Assembly: GCA_034376725.1 (NCBI GenBank)
Contig: JAXMJH010000097.1
Span: 47,522 to 111,521, forward strand
Length of the DNA: 64,000 nucleotides
Origin: UBA11164 sp034376725
GTDB taxonomy: Bacteria; Pseudomonadota; Gammaproteobacteria; Xanthomonadales; Xanthomonadaceae
Direction: 5' to 3'
In this document: positions 1 to 8,941 of the stretch, piece by piece
Layout of the letters: each line of letters starts with the position of its first letter
Numbering within the stretch: the first letter of the stretch is position 1
Made by a program: the position numbers and the translations under genes
Notes under the pieces: model-generated
What the model saw: the letters and a program-made list of their open reading frames with translations, nothing else
The model's database searches: none
Told to the model about the DNA's origin: nothing

Positions 1-2
1 TT

Positions 3-701
3 GTGCTGACTATTGCGGCGGCGCATGTTGAACTGGCGCATGCGACATTGGCCCCGGCTTGGCTGGTTGGCGTGCATGGCGCGGCTGCGCTGGGCTTGTC
101 GAGGCGTCTGGATTTGCCGCGTCGGTGGCAGGCGATCATGGCCGGATTCGTACCCGCACTGTGGCTCGCTCAGCAGGCGAGTGTCTCGGCCTGGATATGG
201 TTGGTCGCACTGGTGCTGCTTGTGTTGATTTACGGCGGCACATTTCGCGGTCAGGTGCCGCTGTTCCTGAGCGGCTCGGCGGCACATCAGGTGCTGATCC
301 GATTGCTTCCTGAGCACACCAATGCCCGTGTTTTCGATATGGGCGCAGGCATTGGCAGCGCACTAGCGGCCATCGCGGCGCGACGACCGGACGTCGCCTG
401 CAGCGGAATTGAGTGGGCTCCGCTGCCCTGGCTGCTGGGCAAGCTGCGCTGGTGGATGTGCGGTTTGCGCGTGGACTGGCGTTGCCGCGATTACTGGCAG
501 GAGGATCTGGGTCGCTACGATCTGGTTTACGCCTATCTGTCGCCGGCGGCCATGTCCCGGCTGGCCGAAAAGGCCAAGGCTCAGATGCGCCCCGGCAGCC
601 GGCTGGTGAGCTATCGATTCGAGATTCCCGGGCTGGTACCGGATGAAATTCATCCGGTTGGCTCCGGCCAGCATGACCGGATGTACGTCTGGCGGTTTTG
701 A
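3..701 (+). CDS. Class I SAM-dependent methyltransferase with N-terminal membrane segments
   Basis: About 232 residues read from a GTG at base 3. The true start may lie outside the window, so the N-terminus is uncertain. Residues about 10-75 hold two or three hydrophobic stretches that look like membrane helices. A Rossmann-type methyltransferase core follows, with the SAM-binding motif FDMGAGIGSALAAIA near residue 111, an acidic GIEWAPL turn, and a YDLVYAYLSP segment in the motif IV position. The role is probably methylation of a membrane-proximal or lipid substrate. The substrate cannot be read from the sequence. Confidence 0.7.
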   Translation: MLTIAAAHVELAHATLAPAWLVGVHGAAALGLSRRLDLPRRWQAIMAGFVPALWLAQQASVSAWIWLVALVLLVLIYGGTFRGQVPLFLSGSAAHQVLIRLLPEHTNARVFDMGAGIGSALAAIAARRPDVACSGIEWAPLPWLLGKLRWWMCGLRVDWRCRDYWQEDLGRYDLVYAYLSPAAMSRLAEKAKAQMRPGSRLVSYRFEIPGLVPDEIHPVGSGQHDRMYVWRF

Positions 702-815
702 CCGAGTCGGCGCCGCTCGCGACCCGATGGAATGTGACGCGTCCGCTTGTGGTTGCGCAGCGTCGCGATGACCGGGCGGCGATCGCGAAGCCGCCGTCGC
801 GTAGCCGATACGCCG

Positions 816-1670
816 TTACTCGATCTGCTCGGCGGCCCAGGCTGCGTCCAGGGCCTCCATGGCATCGCGCGGCGCGCAGTTGGCAGCGCGTTCGTAGGCG
901 TCGGCGGCAGCATCTTCGCCCTTGCTGCCTTTGAGCAGCAGGAGGAGATTGCCGTGCTCGATGTGCACGATAGGTGCCTTGGGCGTGAGTTTGATCGCGC
1001 TGGCGATATGCTTTTCGGCCTCGCTGGCCTTTGCTCCGTAGGTCATTCCACCGATCAGACTGCCGATCTTGTCGATCACTTCGGCATGGTAGAGCGCCAG
1101 CGCCGTGTGCGCCTCGGCATGCTTTGGCGCGATCTCGAGCGTGCGCTCCAGCGCGTGGCGAATCTTCCCGGCCAGGCCCTGCTTGAGCGCCTTGGCGATG
1201 CTGATGCTCTGGCTGTACCGACCCAGGGCGTAGGCATGGCGGTAATGGCTGTTGGCCAGCTCCGGCAGCACGTTTATCGCCTTTTCGGCCAGCTCCACTG
1301 CCTGCTGGTAGCGGCTCAGTCGCTCGTCCTCGTCGTCGACCAGGTGAGAGGCGTGGATCCCGATGGCCTTGATCGCGACCGACGCACCCAGCGGCCCCAG
1401 TGCGGAGCCGGCAAGACAGGCCTGCTGGAAACGGCCGGCGTGGAAATCGCGCCAGGCGTCCTGAAGTTGGCTTGCCAATGCCTTGGCCTCGATGCCCTTG
1501 GCCGATTTTCCGGCCGACGCGATCAAGGCCGATGCGTGCTTCTCATCGGGATACGGCTCGCAGTCGCCGGCATGCAGCGCAGTCCAGGCCTTCTTGAGGG
1601 CCTCGCCCTGGTATTCGAAAGTCGGATCGGGGTTGGGGAATGCAGCCCACGCGGACTTTTTGCTGGCCAT
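816..1670 (-). CDS. TPR-like repeat protein (soluble, unknown role)
   Basis: A 284-residue protein starting at the ATG at 1670 (MASKKSAWAAF). Longer upstream readings run into the phasin gene on the other strand and are unlikely. It is alpha-helical with repeated ELAEKAINVLPELANSHYRH-type and EIAPKHAEAHTALALYHAEV-type units typical of tetratricopeptide repeats, as in regulator-of-microtubule-dynamics-like TPR proteins. There is no signal peptide or membrane helix, so it is probably a cytoplasmic scaffold. It is divergent from the phasin-like gene at 1870 and shares a 199-bp promoter region with it. A specific function is not recognised. Confidence 0.75.
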   Translation of the reverse strand: MASKKSAWAAFPNPDPTFEYQGEALKKAWTALHAGDCEPYPDEKHASALIASAGKSAKGIEAKALASQLQDAWRDFHAGRFQQACLAGSALGPLGASVAIKAIGIHASHLVDDEDERLSRYQQAVELAEKAINVLPELANSHYRHAYALGRYSQSISIAKALKQGLAGKIRHALERTLEIAPKHAEAHTALALYHAEVIDKIGSLIGGMTYGAKASEAEKHIASAIKLTPKAPIVHIEHGNLLLLLKGSKGEDAAADAYERAANCAPRDAMEALDAAWAAEQIE

Positions 1671-1869
1671 ATCGGGATTCCTTGGGTATCGGCCAAGCAT
1701 CGCCGGCCGGGTCAAGCTTTGCAACTGGGTTGGCCTGGATTGGCCTGGTCTGCGTTGACGCAGGCCCTGCGCAAGTAGTGTGAAAACTCCAGAAAGGGGC
1801 GAGATAGTGAGCGTGTCGTAACTCTCTCCTGGCCACGGATGGCCGAACCCGAATTCCCGAGGTGCCGCC

Positions 1870-2343
1870 ATGAGCAAGACCAACGTCAGCAAGAAAGCCC
1901 CAGCCTCCCGCGCCGCTCGCCAGGGCATCACCCAGCAGGATGTTTGGCTGGCCAGCCTGGGCGCGGTATCTCTGGCCCGCAAGCAGCTGCTGGCTGGCAT
2001 CGATCAGTCGGCCTACATGGTGGAGCAACTGCGCGGCCAAGCCGAAGACCGCATCGAGCAGGGCGCCAAGACCATCGAGCAGACCGCCAAGCGCGCCCGC
2101 GAACTGGCCGACGATTACAGCAAGAAGGTGCAGGCTCGATTGACCGGGGCGCGCACTCAGGCCGAAGCTGTCATCTGCGATGCTCGCCAGCAGGCGGAAG
2201 CCCTGATCGAGCAGGCCCAGGCCCAGCTTCAGCCGGTTCTGGCGAAGGTTGGACTGGCCGAGCCGGTCGCCAAGCGCAGGGTCCCGGCGCGCAAGCCGGC
2301 GGCCAAGTCCAGGGCGCGCAAGCGCGTTGCCAAGGCAGCCTGA
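1870..2343 (+). CDS. Phasin-like protein with basic Ala/Lys/Pro/Arg tail
   Basis: A 157-residue protein with an ATG preceded by a GAGGTG ribosome-binding site. Residues about 20-120 form an uninterrupted amphipathic helix region (WLASLGAVSLARKQLLAGID, then Gln/Ala/Glu-rich heptads), as in the phasin / poly-granule-associated family that coats polyhydroxyalkanoate granules. The last 30 residues are a basic tail (PARKPAAKSRARKRVAKAA) like the histone-H1-like tail of PhaF, which links granules to DNA. A second, longer phasin lies at 9028-9753. Granule coating is inferred from family resemblance, and no PHA synthase lies in this window. Confidence 0.75.
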   Translation: MSKTNVSKKAPASRAARQGITQQDVWLASLGAVSLARKQLLAGIDQSAYMVEQLRGQAEDRIEQGAKTIEQTAKRARELADDYSKKVQARLTGARTQAEAVICDARQQAEALIEQAQAQLQPVLAKVGLAEPVAKRRVPARKPAAKSRARKRVAKAA

Positions 2344-2372
2344 GCCAAACCTCTCTCCCACGTCAGTGGCTT

Positions 2373-2410
2373 GAACGCCCCGTCCTTTGGTCGGGGGCGT
2401 TCTCGTTTTT
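2373..2410 (+). terminator. Rho-independent terminator after the phasin-like gene
   Basis: GAACGCCCC at 2373-2381 pairs perfectly with GGGGCGTTC at 2394-2402. TCGTTTTT follows directly. It lies 30 bp after the stop codon of the phasin-like gene. Confidence 0.85.
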
Positions 2411-2441
2411 GGCCGCGCACGCGGCAGTCAGCGCCCAGCGG

Positions 2442-3068
2442 TCAGGGCCGGTAGGCCTGCACCAGCGTATTGAGGTGCAGGCGCTCGGCATCGCGCAGGA
2501 ACGGCGCCAGCAGCATCATCACCTGTACGATGCCTTGCCGGATGGCGCTGTGTTCGTCGGTATCGCCCCGGGCCGCAGCGTAGTTGAGCCAGAACGTCGA
2601 CAGCACCAGGATGTTGGTGGCGGTGCCGTCGATTTCATCGGCCGACGCACGCATGATGCCGGCGCGGACCAGCCCGCGAATCACGCCGCTGGCATTCTCG
2701 GCCGAGCGCTTGAGGATGCGGGAAAAGCGCAGCCTAAGCCGGCGGTTGCGACTGAGGATGTCGACCAGGTCGCGGTACAGGAAGCGATAGGTCCAGATGC
2801 ATTCGAACACCAGATGCAACTGCATCCAGATGTCCTCCAGCTCGGGCAATCGTTCGCTTGGCGAAACCAGCGCGGCGTCCAGCGCTTCTTCATAGCGCGT
2901 GAACAACTGCTCGATGATGTCGTCCTTGTTCCTGAAGTGGTAGTAGAGATTGCCGGGGCTGATGTCCAGCTCGTCGGCGATGTGATTCGTGGTCACGTTG
3001 CTCTGACCCTGTTCGTTGAACATGGCCAGGCTGGTGTCGAGAATCTTCTGTCGGGTATCTCGGGCCAC
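2442..3068 (-). CDS. TetR/AcrR family transcriptional regulator
   Basis: A 208-residue protein from a GTG at 3068. The N-terminal helix-turn-helix (residues about 8-55, including NVTTNHIADELDISPGNLYY and HFRNKDDII) is a classic TetR DNA-binding domain. The C-terminal 150 residues form the ligand-binding helical domain. It lies 4 bp downstream of the acyl-CoA-binding protein gene and is surely co-transcribed with it, with no separate ribosome site, which suggests translational coupling. The context suggests an acyl-CoA or fatty-acid-responsive repressor. The ligand is an inference. Confidence 0.9.
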   Translation of the reverse strand: MARDTRQKILDTSLAMFNEQGQSNVTTNHIADELDISPGNLYYHFRNKDDIIEQLFTRYEEALDAALVSPSERLPELEDIWMQLHLVFECIWTYRFLYRDLVDILSRNRRLRLRFSRILKRSAENASGVIRGLVRAGIMRASADEIDGTATNILVLSTFWLNYAAARGDTDEHSAIRQGIVQVMMLLAPFLRDAERLHLNTLVQAYRP

Positions 3069-3072
3069 GGGT

Positions 3073-3330
3073 TCAGCCGGTCAGTCGGGCGACGAGATCG
3101 ATGTATTTCTGCATCGCGTCTTCCTGGCTGGTGCCTTTGAGTTTCTCCCAGGCATCGTACTTGGCTGCGCCGACGACATCCCAGAACTTGGGCTTCTCGC
3201 CGGTCACATCGCCTTCCGAACCTTGTTTGTAAAGGGCATACAGTCGCAGCAGCATTTCGTTGTCGGGCCGTTCGCTCAGCCCCTTGATGGCCAGGGCCGC
3301 CGCTTCGAAGCGGGTGTTCAGGTCGCTCAT
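3073..3330 (-). CDS. Acyl-CoA-binding protein (ACBP)
   Basis: An 85-residue protein, the usual ACBP length. The family core is plain: NEMLLRLYALYKQGSEGDV, then KPKFWDVVGAAKYDAWEKLK, with the conserved Tyr and Lys residues that hold the CoA phosphate. ACBPs bind long-chain acyl-CoA in the cytoplasm and buffer or deliver it. The ATG at 3330 has a GGGGGA ribosome site upstream. It is the first gene of a two-gene unit with the TetR regulator. A lipid-handling role fits the fatty acyl-CoA reductase-like gene and phasins nearby. Confidence 0.92.
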   Translation of the reverse strand: MSDLNTRFEAAALAIKGLSERPDNEMLLRLYALYKQGSEGDVTGEKPKFWDVVGAAKYDAWEKLKGTSQEDAMQKYIDLVARLTG

Positions 3331-3406
3331 GGTGTTCCCCCAGGATGGTGTCGCCGGTTCATTCCGATAGCGCAGCGGTTTAGCATGCGCCCGGTTGGGG
3401 GTCAAC

Positions 3407-3437
3407 AAAAAATGACGGCGGACTCGAGCGTCCGCCG
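3407..3437 (-). terminator. Rho-independent terminator after phoX
   Basis: GGCGGAC at 3417-3423 pairs with GTCCGCC at 3430-3436 around a six-base loop. On the minus strand the hairpin is followed by a run of T (A at 3407-3412 on the plus strand). It separates phoX from the acyl-CoA-binding protein gene. Confidence 0.8.
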
Positions 3438-3473
3438 CCATTTGCATTGCTGTGTCTCGTTCGACAGCTACGT

Positions 3474-5474
3474 TCAGGTGCCGATGATTCCGCCGTCGTC
3501 CCTGGTGATGATCACCGTCGCCGAGCGCGGTCGCGCGTTGCCGCCGTCTGGCCAGTTGGACGAGTAGGCTCTTCCATCGGGAATCGGGCCTTGTTCGCCG
3601 GGGTGCTGGATGTTGACGAACATGGTGCGACGGTCCGGCGTGGTGACCACGCCGGTGACCTCGCAACCGACCGGACCGACCAGGAATCGCTTGATCTCGC
3701 CGGTTGCAGGGTTGGCCACCAGCATCTGGTTGTTGCCGAACGCGCCGGAGAGCTGGCCGTCCCTGCCCAGAAGCTGACCGCCGCTCATGTCGGTCTGGAT
3801 CCACAGCAGGCCACCGTTGTCGAACCACAGGCCGTCCGGACTGGCGAAGGTGTTGTCATCGGTCAACGGGTCGCCGTTCGGGTCGCTGCTGGCCTCGGAA
3901 CCGCCTGCAAGCAGGAAGATGTCCCAGTCGAAGGTGCTGGCATCGCTTTCCAGCCAGCGCACGATGTGTCCGGTGGCGTTGCCGGGTCGCGGATTGGCCC
4001 CGTCGACTTGTTGATCGGTGCGGCTCGTGTTGTTGGTCAATGCGAAATAGACGTAACCCGACTTCGGATCGACCGCGCCCCATTCCGGACGATCCATGCG
4101 GGTTGCGCCCACCACATCGGCGGCCAGACGGGTATTGATCAGAACGTCGCCCTGATCGCTGAACGAAACGCCGGCTGCGGCTGCGGCAGCCTGGAAATCG
4201 GCATCGTCGAAATCCAGTGCCAGCCATTCGCCGCGGCCGTCGTCGTCGAAGCGTGCGGCGTACAGCGTGCCCTCGTCGAGAATGCTCCCTTCGGTCTTGC
4301 CGGCGCGATAGACATCCTTGCTGACGAACTTGTAGATATATTCGAACCGGGAGTCATCGCCGGAGTAGGCAATGAGCGGCTGGCCTTCTACCGCTTCGGC
4401 GAACACCAACCCTTCATGCGCGAATCGTCCCAATGCGGTGCGCTTGACCGGTCGACGATTGGGCGAGAACGGGTCGATTTCGACGATCCAGCCCATGGTG
4501 TTGGTGTTGTTGCGGTAGTCGCGGCGCGGATTGTCGCCCTCGGGCGTGGTGTCGAAGCGGCGGTCGACCGTCTCCCACTGATAGCGGCTGTTGGCACCGG
4601 TGCCGTAGCGGGTCTGCTCGCGCGGACGGTCGCTTGCGCGATTGACGAAGTATCCCGCCCAGTTCTCTTCGCAGGTCAGGTAGGTATTCCACGGCGAGTA
4701 GCCGTGGGCGCAGTTGTTGATGGTTCCCCGGGTGCGCGTGCCGGACGGGCTGAAGGCGGTGCGCATCTTGTCGTGGCCGCGGGCTGGACCGCGAATATCC
4801 ATGACGGTGCCGGCGTGGACGCGGCGATTGAAGCGGCTGCGCATGATCGACCAGGCGCCGTCGTCGTCTTTGGCGATCTCGAAGATCGAAACCCCGTGAG
4901 CGTGGATTTCCTTCAGGGCCGACAAGGGATCGCGCGGCTGGCCCTCGACGAAGTCGACACCCTCCGGGTTGATGGTGTTTTGCTGGATGTACTCATGGTT
5001 CACCGCCAGCAGGCCGCGCCGATTGCCTTCCTCGCCGGCAACCAGCGGGAAGTAGTGCATGCCGTCATGGTGCATGCCGATCTGGCGACGCTGATCGTCG
5101 GCGGTGTTGGAACCGTCGTCCCGGTAGGCCGGGAATGGATAGATGATCGGCTCGCCCCAGGCAAATGCCGGAGTGGCGGTGTAGCCGGCGGGTACAACGA
5201 TGGTGTCGGCAGTGCCCTGAGGAACCGCCTGAAAGCCGAGCGGGATGCCGTCCATCGCACGCGCGTCGGATATCAGACTTGTTGTACCCATTCCCTTGGC
5301 AAACAGACCAGCGGTAACCGCCAGGCCGATGCTGCCTTTCAGCAGGCTTCGGCGCCGCAGATTGACTTCGAGAACGTCGCCGAAGTATCGGTTGTTGGAT
5401 CGATTGCTGTCCTCATGATCGAAATCGACCTCTCCGTAGGTGATCGGTGCGGTGGTATCTGTGAGTTTTTCCAT
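3474..5474 (-). CDS. phoX: PhoX family alkaline phosphatase, Tat-exported
   Basis: A 666-residue protein of the PhoX / DUF839 family: monomeric periplasmic phosphatases using iron and calcium to free phosphate from organic esters. A twin-arginine motif (NLRRRSLLKG, residues 38-47) is followed by a hydrophobic stretch, marking export in folded form. The long leader before the RR pair is normal for PhoX. The conserved TCEENWAGYF segment, whose Cys is an iron ligand in PhoX, is present, as are HEGLVFAEAVEG and repeated beta-propeller blades. It stands alone on its strand with its own terminator. No clear Pho box was identified. Confidence 0.92.
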   Translation of the reverse strand: MEKLTDTTAPITYGEVDFDHEDSNRSNNRYFGDVLEVNLRRRSLLKGSIGLAVTAGLFAKGMGTTSLISDARAMDGIPLGFQAVPQGTADTIVVPAGYTATPAFAWGEPIIYPFPAYRDDGSNTADDQRRQIGMHHDGMHYFPLVAGEEGNRRGLLAVNHEYIQQNTINPEGVDFVEGQPRDPLSALKEIHAHGVSIFEIAKDDDGAWSIMRSRFNRRVHAGTVMDIRGPARGHDKMRTAFSPSGTRTRGTINNCAHGYSPWNTYLTCEENWAGYFVNRASDRPREQTRYGTGANSRYQWETVDRRFDTTPEGDNPRRDYRNNTNTMGWIVEIDPFSPNRRPVKRTALGRFAHEGLVFAEAVEGQPLIAYSGDDSRFEYIYKFVSKDVYRAGKTEGSILDEGTLYAARFDDDGRGEWLALDFDDADFQAAAAAAGVSFSDQGDVLINTRLAADVVGATRMDRPEWGAVDPKSGYVYFALTNNTSRTDQQVDGANPRPGNATGHIVRWLESDASTFDWDIFLLAGGSEASSDPNGDPLTDDNTFASPDGLWFDNGGLLWIQTDMSGGQLLGRDGQLSGAFGNNQMLVANPATGEIKRFLVGPVGCEVTGVVTTPDRRTMFVNIQHPGEQGPIPDGRAYSSNWPDGGNARPRSATVIITRDDGGIIGT

Positions 5475-5743
5475 GGATGAATGCCTCGTGGCAGCGGAAG
5501 GGACGGGGGGATACCCGTCACCGATCCTGACCGGGCATTGCTAAACCGGCCTGACAGAGGAGTTACAGATTTGCGCGCATTTGGTGACGATTTGGCGGCT
5601 GACCCGGATTGCCAGATCAAAGGCTCTGGGTCCAAGGCAAGCCGCAAGGCTGGTTCGGCTAGGCAGCGCCCGGCGGCATGGGTATGCTTGGCGCCATACG
5701 CGTCCGCATGCCAATCAAGAACCGCACACCAGGGAGCAGCGCC

Positions 5744-7732
5744 ATGAGCTACTTTGTCACCGGGGCCACCGGCTTCATCGGCCGTCATCTGATCGAGCGG
5801 CTTCTGACGCGCAAGGGCACGATTCATGTGCTGGTGCGCAAGGCATCCGCCAAGAAGCTCGACAAGCTGATCGAGCGCCAGGGCTGGGACCGGCGTCGAG
5901 TCGTTGCGGTCAATGGCGATCTCTCGCAGGCCAAGCTGGGCCTGACAGCGGCACAGATACGTGCGCTGAAGGGCAAGATCAAGCATTTCTTCCATCTGGC
6001 CGCGATCTACGATCTCAACGCCGATGCCGCCTCCCAGCAGGTTGCCAACATCGACGGTACCCGGCATGCGATGGAACTGGCCGAGGCGATCGACGCCGGC
6101 TGTTTCCACCACACCAGCTCGATTGCCGCAGCGGGCCTCTATCACGGCGTGTTCCGCGAAGACATGTTTGACGAAGCGGAGGGGCTGGACAATGCCTATT
6201 TCCGCACCAAGCACGATTCCGAAGGGCTGGTGCGCAGGGAGTGCAAGGTTCCCTGGCGGATCTACCGGCCCGGTGTGGTGGTCGGTCACTCGCAGACCGG
6301 CGAGATGGACAAGATCGATGGTCCGTATTACTTCTTCACGTTGATCAAGAAGATGCGCGAGCTGTTGCCGCCGTGGATGCCGACTATGGGTATCGAGGGC
6401 GGTCGTATCAACCTGGTTCCGGTCGATTTCGTGGCCGCTGCGATGGACCATATCGCGCACAAGCGCGGCCTCGATGGCCAGTGCTTCCATCTGGTCGATC
6501 CGGACCCGCCGCGCATCGGCGAGGTGCTCAATATCTTCTGCCGCGCGGCTGGCGCGCCGGAAATGACCATGCGGCTGGACGCTCGCATGTTCGCTTTCGT
6601 GCCGACACCGGTGCGCATGGCGGTGACCGGTCTGCCGCCGGTCAAGCGGTTCATCGGCATGCTGCTGCGCGATCTCAGGATCCCGCGCGAAGTGCTCGGC
6701 CTGATCACCTATCCGACCCGGTTCGATGCCCGCGAGACCGAGCGGGCCTTGAAGGGCAGCAAGATTTCCGTCCCGCCGCTGGAAAGCTATGGCTGGCGGC
6801 TCTGGGACTACTGGTATCGCAATCTCGATCCCGATCTGTTCGTCGATCGCTCGCTGCGCGGCAAGATCAGGGGCAAGGTGGTGCTGATTACCGGCGGCTC
6901 TTCCGGCATCGGCCGAGCCACGGCGGAGAAGGTGGCGGCGGCGGGCGCCAAGACGATCATCGTTGCGCGCGGCGAGGAAGAACTGTTCAAGACCCGCGAC
7001 GAATTGATCGCCGCCGGTGGGCAGGTGTTCGCCTACACCGCCGACCTCGCCGATCTGGCGTCCTGCGACGCGCTGGTGGCAGCGGTGATCAAGGAGCATG
7101 GCGGCGTGGATGTGCTGGTCAACAACGCCGGACGCTCGATCCGCCGCTCGATCGAGCTGAGTTTCGATCGCTTCCACGATTTCGAACGCACCATGCAGTT
7201 GAACTACTTTGGTTCGCTACGGCTGATCATGGGCTTCCTGCCGGCCATGCTCGCCAAGCGGCGCGGGCAGGTCATCAACATCAGCTCGATCGGTGTGCTG
7301 GCCAATTCGCCGCGGTTCTCGGCCTACGTCGCATCCAAGGCGGCGCTCGATGCGTTCAGCCGGTGTGCGCAGGGCGAGCTGTCGAGCAAGAACATCGCCT
7401 TCACCACCATCAATATGCCGCTGGTTCGCACCCCGATGATCGCGCCCACCAAGATGTACGAGTCGGTGCCCACGCTCAGCCCCGACGAAGCGGCCGATCT
7501 GGTGGTCAAGGGCATCATCGAGCGGCCGAGCCGGATCGCAACCCGGCTGGGTGTCTTCGCCGGCGTGCTCAACTCGCTTGCACCCAAGGCTTATGAGGTG
7601 GTGATGAACACCGCGTTCGAGCTGTTCCCCGATTCGGCTGCCGCCCAGGGCAAGCAGCCCAGCGGCGAGGCGCACAAGCCGAGCGACGAACAGATCGCCT
7701 TCGCTTCGTTGATGCGCGGGGTGCATTGGTAG
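5744..7732 (+). CDS. Two-domain SDR, probable alcohol-forming fatty acyl-CoA reductase
   Basis: A 662-residue protein from the ATG at 5744. Residues 1-365 are an extended SDR (TGATGFIG at 6-13, a YFRTK catalytic pair near 152-156). Residues about 376-662 are a classical SDR (TGGSSGIG near 381, VNNAG, YVASK near 528). The architecture and length match Marinobacter Maqu_2220-type fatty aldehyde / acyl-CoA reductases and mycobacterial AcrA1. In these the C-terminal half resembles Acinetobacter Acr1 and reduces acyl-CoA, while the N-terminal half is thought to reduce the aldehyde to alcohol. This would feed wax-ester or fatty-alcohol synthesis. No partner wax synthase lies in the window. Confidence 0.8.
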   Translation: MSYFVTGATGFIGRHLIERLLTRKGTIHVLVRKASAKKLDKLIERQGWDRRRVVAVNGDLSQAKLGLTAAQIRALKGKIKHFFHLAAIYDLNADAASQQVANIDGTRHAMELAEAIDAGCFHHTSSIAAAGLYHGVFREDMFDEAEGLDNAYFRTKHDSEGLVRRECKVPWRIYRPGVVVGHSQTGEMDKIDGPYYFFTLIKKMRELLPPWMPTMGIEGGRINLVPVDFVAAAMDHIAHKRGLDGQCFHLVDPDPPRIGEVLNIFCRAAGAPEMTMRLDARMFAFVPTPVRMAVTGLPPVKRFIGMLLRDLRIPREVLGLITYPTRFDARETERALKGSKISVPPLESYGWRLWDYWYRNLDPDLFVDRSLRGKIRGKVVLITGGSSGIGRATAEKVAAAGAKTIIVARGEEELFKTRDELIAAGGQVFAYTADLADLASCDALVAAVIKEHGGVDVLVNNAGRSIRRSIELSFDRFHDFERTMQLNYFGSLRLIMGFLPAMLAKRRGQVINISSIGVLANSPRFSAYVASKAALDAFSRCAQGELSSKNIAFTTINMPLVRTPMIAPTKMYESVPTLSPDEAADLVVKGIIERPSRIATRLGVFAGVLNSLAPKAYEVVMNTAFELFPDSAAAQGKQPSGEAHKPSDEQIAFASLMRGVHW

Positions 7733-7755
7733 GCGGGGCTCCGGCAATCGTCTGG

Positions 7756-7778
7756 CCGGGCGATGCTGTTTCGCCCGG
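7756..7778. terminator. Hairpin between convergent genes
   Basis: CCGGGCGA at 7756-7763 pairs with TCGCCCGG at 7771-7778 around a seven-base loop. It lies between the ends of the SDR gene and the Mrr-like gene. There is no T-tract, so termination is only likely. Confidence 0.45.
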
Positions 7779-7856
7779 ACCGCCGAAATCCGACGGATTC
7801 ATGATGGCTGGAGCAGGCTGCGAGCCGCCGTCGCCCTGAGCGATTTGTTACGACCG

Positions 7857-8816
7857 TCAGTTGCACTGCCGCCAGCGCACCGGCGTATCGTCGCCCGGCG
7901 GTGGCTCGATCTGCAGGCGGGAGTAACGCAGCTCCTCGAACTCGATCAGGATCGCGCAGGCACGGCTGATCGGGTCGCTGGTCGATTCGCTGAGTGGTCG
8001 ATTGAGCGCGATCACCAGGGTCGATCGGGTCGACCAGGCGGCGGAATTGACCGAATCAAGCGTCGCTACGCGCTGTGCCGCAAGCTCGCGCCGTGCCTCG
8101 CGCTCGGCTTCCGAGAGCTTGGGGAGGGGCTTCGCAGACTCCGGATCTTGCTTCGGAGTCGCGTTCGGCGGCGCGCGTACGGCTTTGGCGACCGTCCGCA
8201 ACTCGGCGGCGCCCTGACCACCTGGATTGCCCATCACGGCGAACAAACCGATCGCCAGCGCCACTACGCCGATTCCGGCGATGATGAGGTTGTGGGCGAC
8301 CTTGCGCTCGGTCACCGCAGCGATATCGGCGCGTGCTTCGACAGGAATCAGTTCCGACACCATCGGCCACAGTCGTTTTCCGTCCAGCAGGCGAATGCTG
8401 TGAGTCTGGGCGATCTCGCCGGCGAATCCGTCCGACCGTCCCAGCGTTGCGATTATTCCGCCCTGCGCGCCCTGCATCCGGATGGCGGTCGCCAGTTCCC
8501 GGACGGTTTGCTCTCCAAGGCGATAGTGGGTGCCGTGCTTGCATGACAGCAGCCAGCGCTCCCCGTTGTGGGAGAGCATGAAGTCGAAATCGCTGTCGCC
8601 GGGTTGGCGCTCGACCGAGGCTTCGACATAGCCCTCGCGGCGTAAGGCTTCCAGCGTGAGATGGGCGAAGTCCCGCCAGCGCATGCCCGCTAGCAGCGCG
8701 ATGCCAGCTGCCGTCTCGGCGCGCCGTCGCGCTACGGTCTGTACCAGATAGTAGGCGATGCCGCCCACCAGCACGGTGGCGGCCAACGTCAAAAGCAATG
8801 GACCCGCACTTGCCAC
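7857..8816 (-). CDS. Membrane-anchored Mrr-like restriction endonuclease-fold protein
   Basis: A 319-residue protein from the GTG at 8816, which has a GGGGGG ribosome site six bases upstream. A TTG seven codons earlier is possible. Layout: a membrane helix near residues 5-25; a PD-(D/E)XK domain of the Mrr type at about 40-165 (WRDFAHLTLEALRREGYVEA, then DSDFDFMLSHNGERWLLSCK, then GGIIATLGR); a second membrane helix near 175-195; a charged linker; a C-terminal domain of unknown type. The catalytic pattern D...SxK lacks the usual E/Q before the Lys, so nuclease activity is uncertain. No methyltransferase is adjacent. Confidence 0.7.
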   Translation of the reverse strand: MASAGPLLLTLAATVLVGGIAYYLVQTVARRRAETAAGIALLAGMRWRDFAHLTLEALRREGYVEASVERQPGDSDFDFMLSHNGERWLLSCKHGTHYRLGEQTVRELATAIRMQGAQGGIIATLGRSDGFAGEIAQTHSIRLLDGKRLWPMVSELIPVEARADIAAVTERKVAHNLIIAGIGVVALAIGLFAVMGNPGGQGAAELRTVAKAVRAPPNATPKQDPESAKPLPKLSEAEREARRELAAQRVATLDSVNSAAWSTRSTLVIALNRPLSESTSDPISRACAILIEFEELRYSRLQIEPPPGDDTPVRWRQCN

Positions 8817-8889
8817 GAAACGCCCCCCGTCATGCAAAAGCCAGCCTGCCCGGAAATGAGCAGGCTATTGAGCTTATACGTGAAGCGCG

Positions 8890-8923
8890 AAAAAAACAGG
8901 ACTCCGGACCCGCCGGAGCCTGT
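8890..8923 (-). terminator. Rho-independent terminator downstream of the second phasin
   Basis: On the minus strand, ACAGGCTCCGG pairs with CCGGAGTCCTGT (one mismatch) and is followed by seven T (A at 8890-8896 on the plus strand). It is about 105 bp past the phasin stop codon. Confidence 0.8.
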
Positions 8924-8941
8924 CATGGGCTGGATACAAGG

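Noticed and set aside
747..1778. 343-residue plus-strand open frame
   Set aside because: Antisense of the TPR gene; no family resemblance.
3447..5480. 677-residue plus-strand open frame
   Set aside because: Exact antisense of phoX, whose motifs and Tat signal are clear; long antisense frames are common at this GC content.
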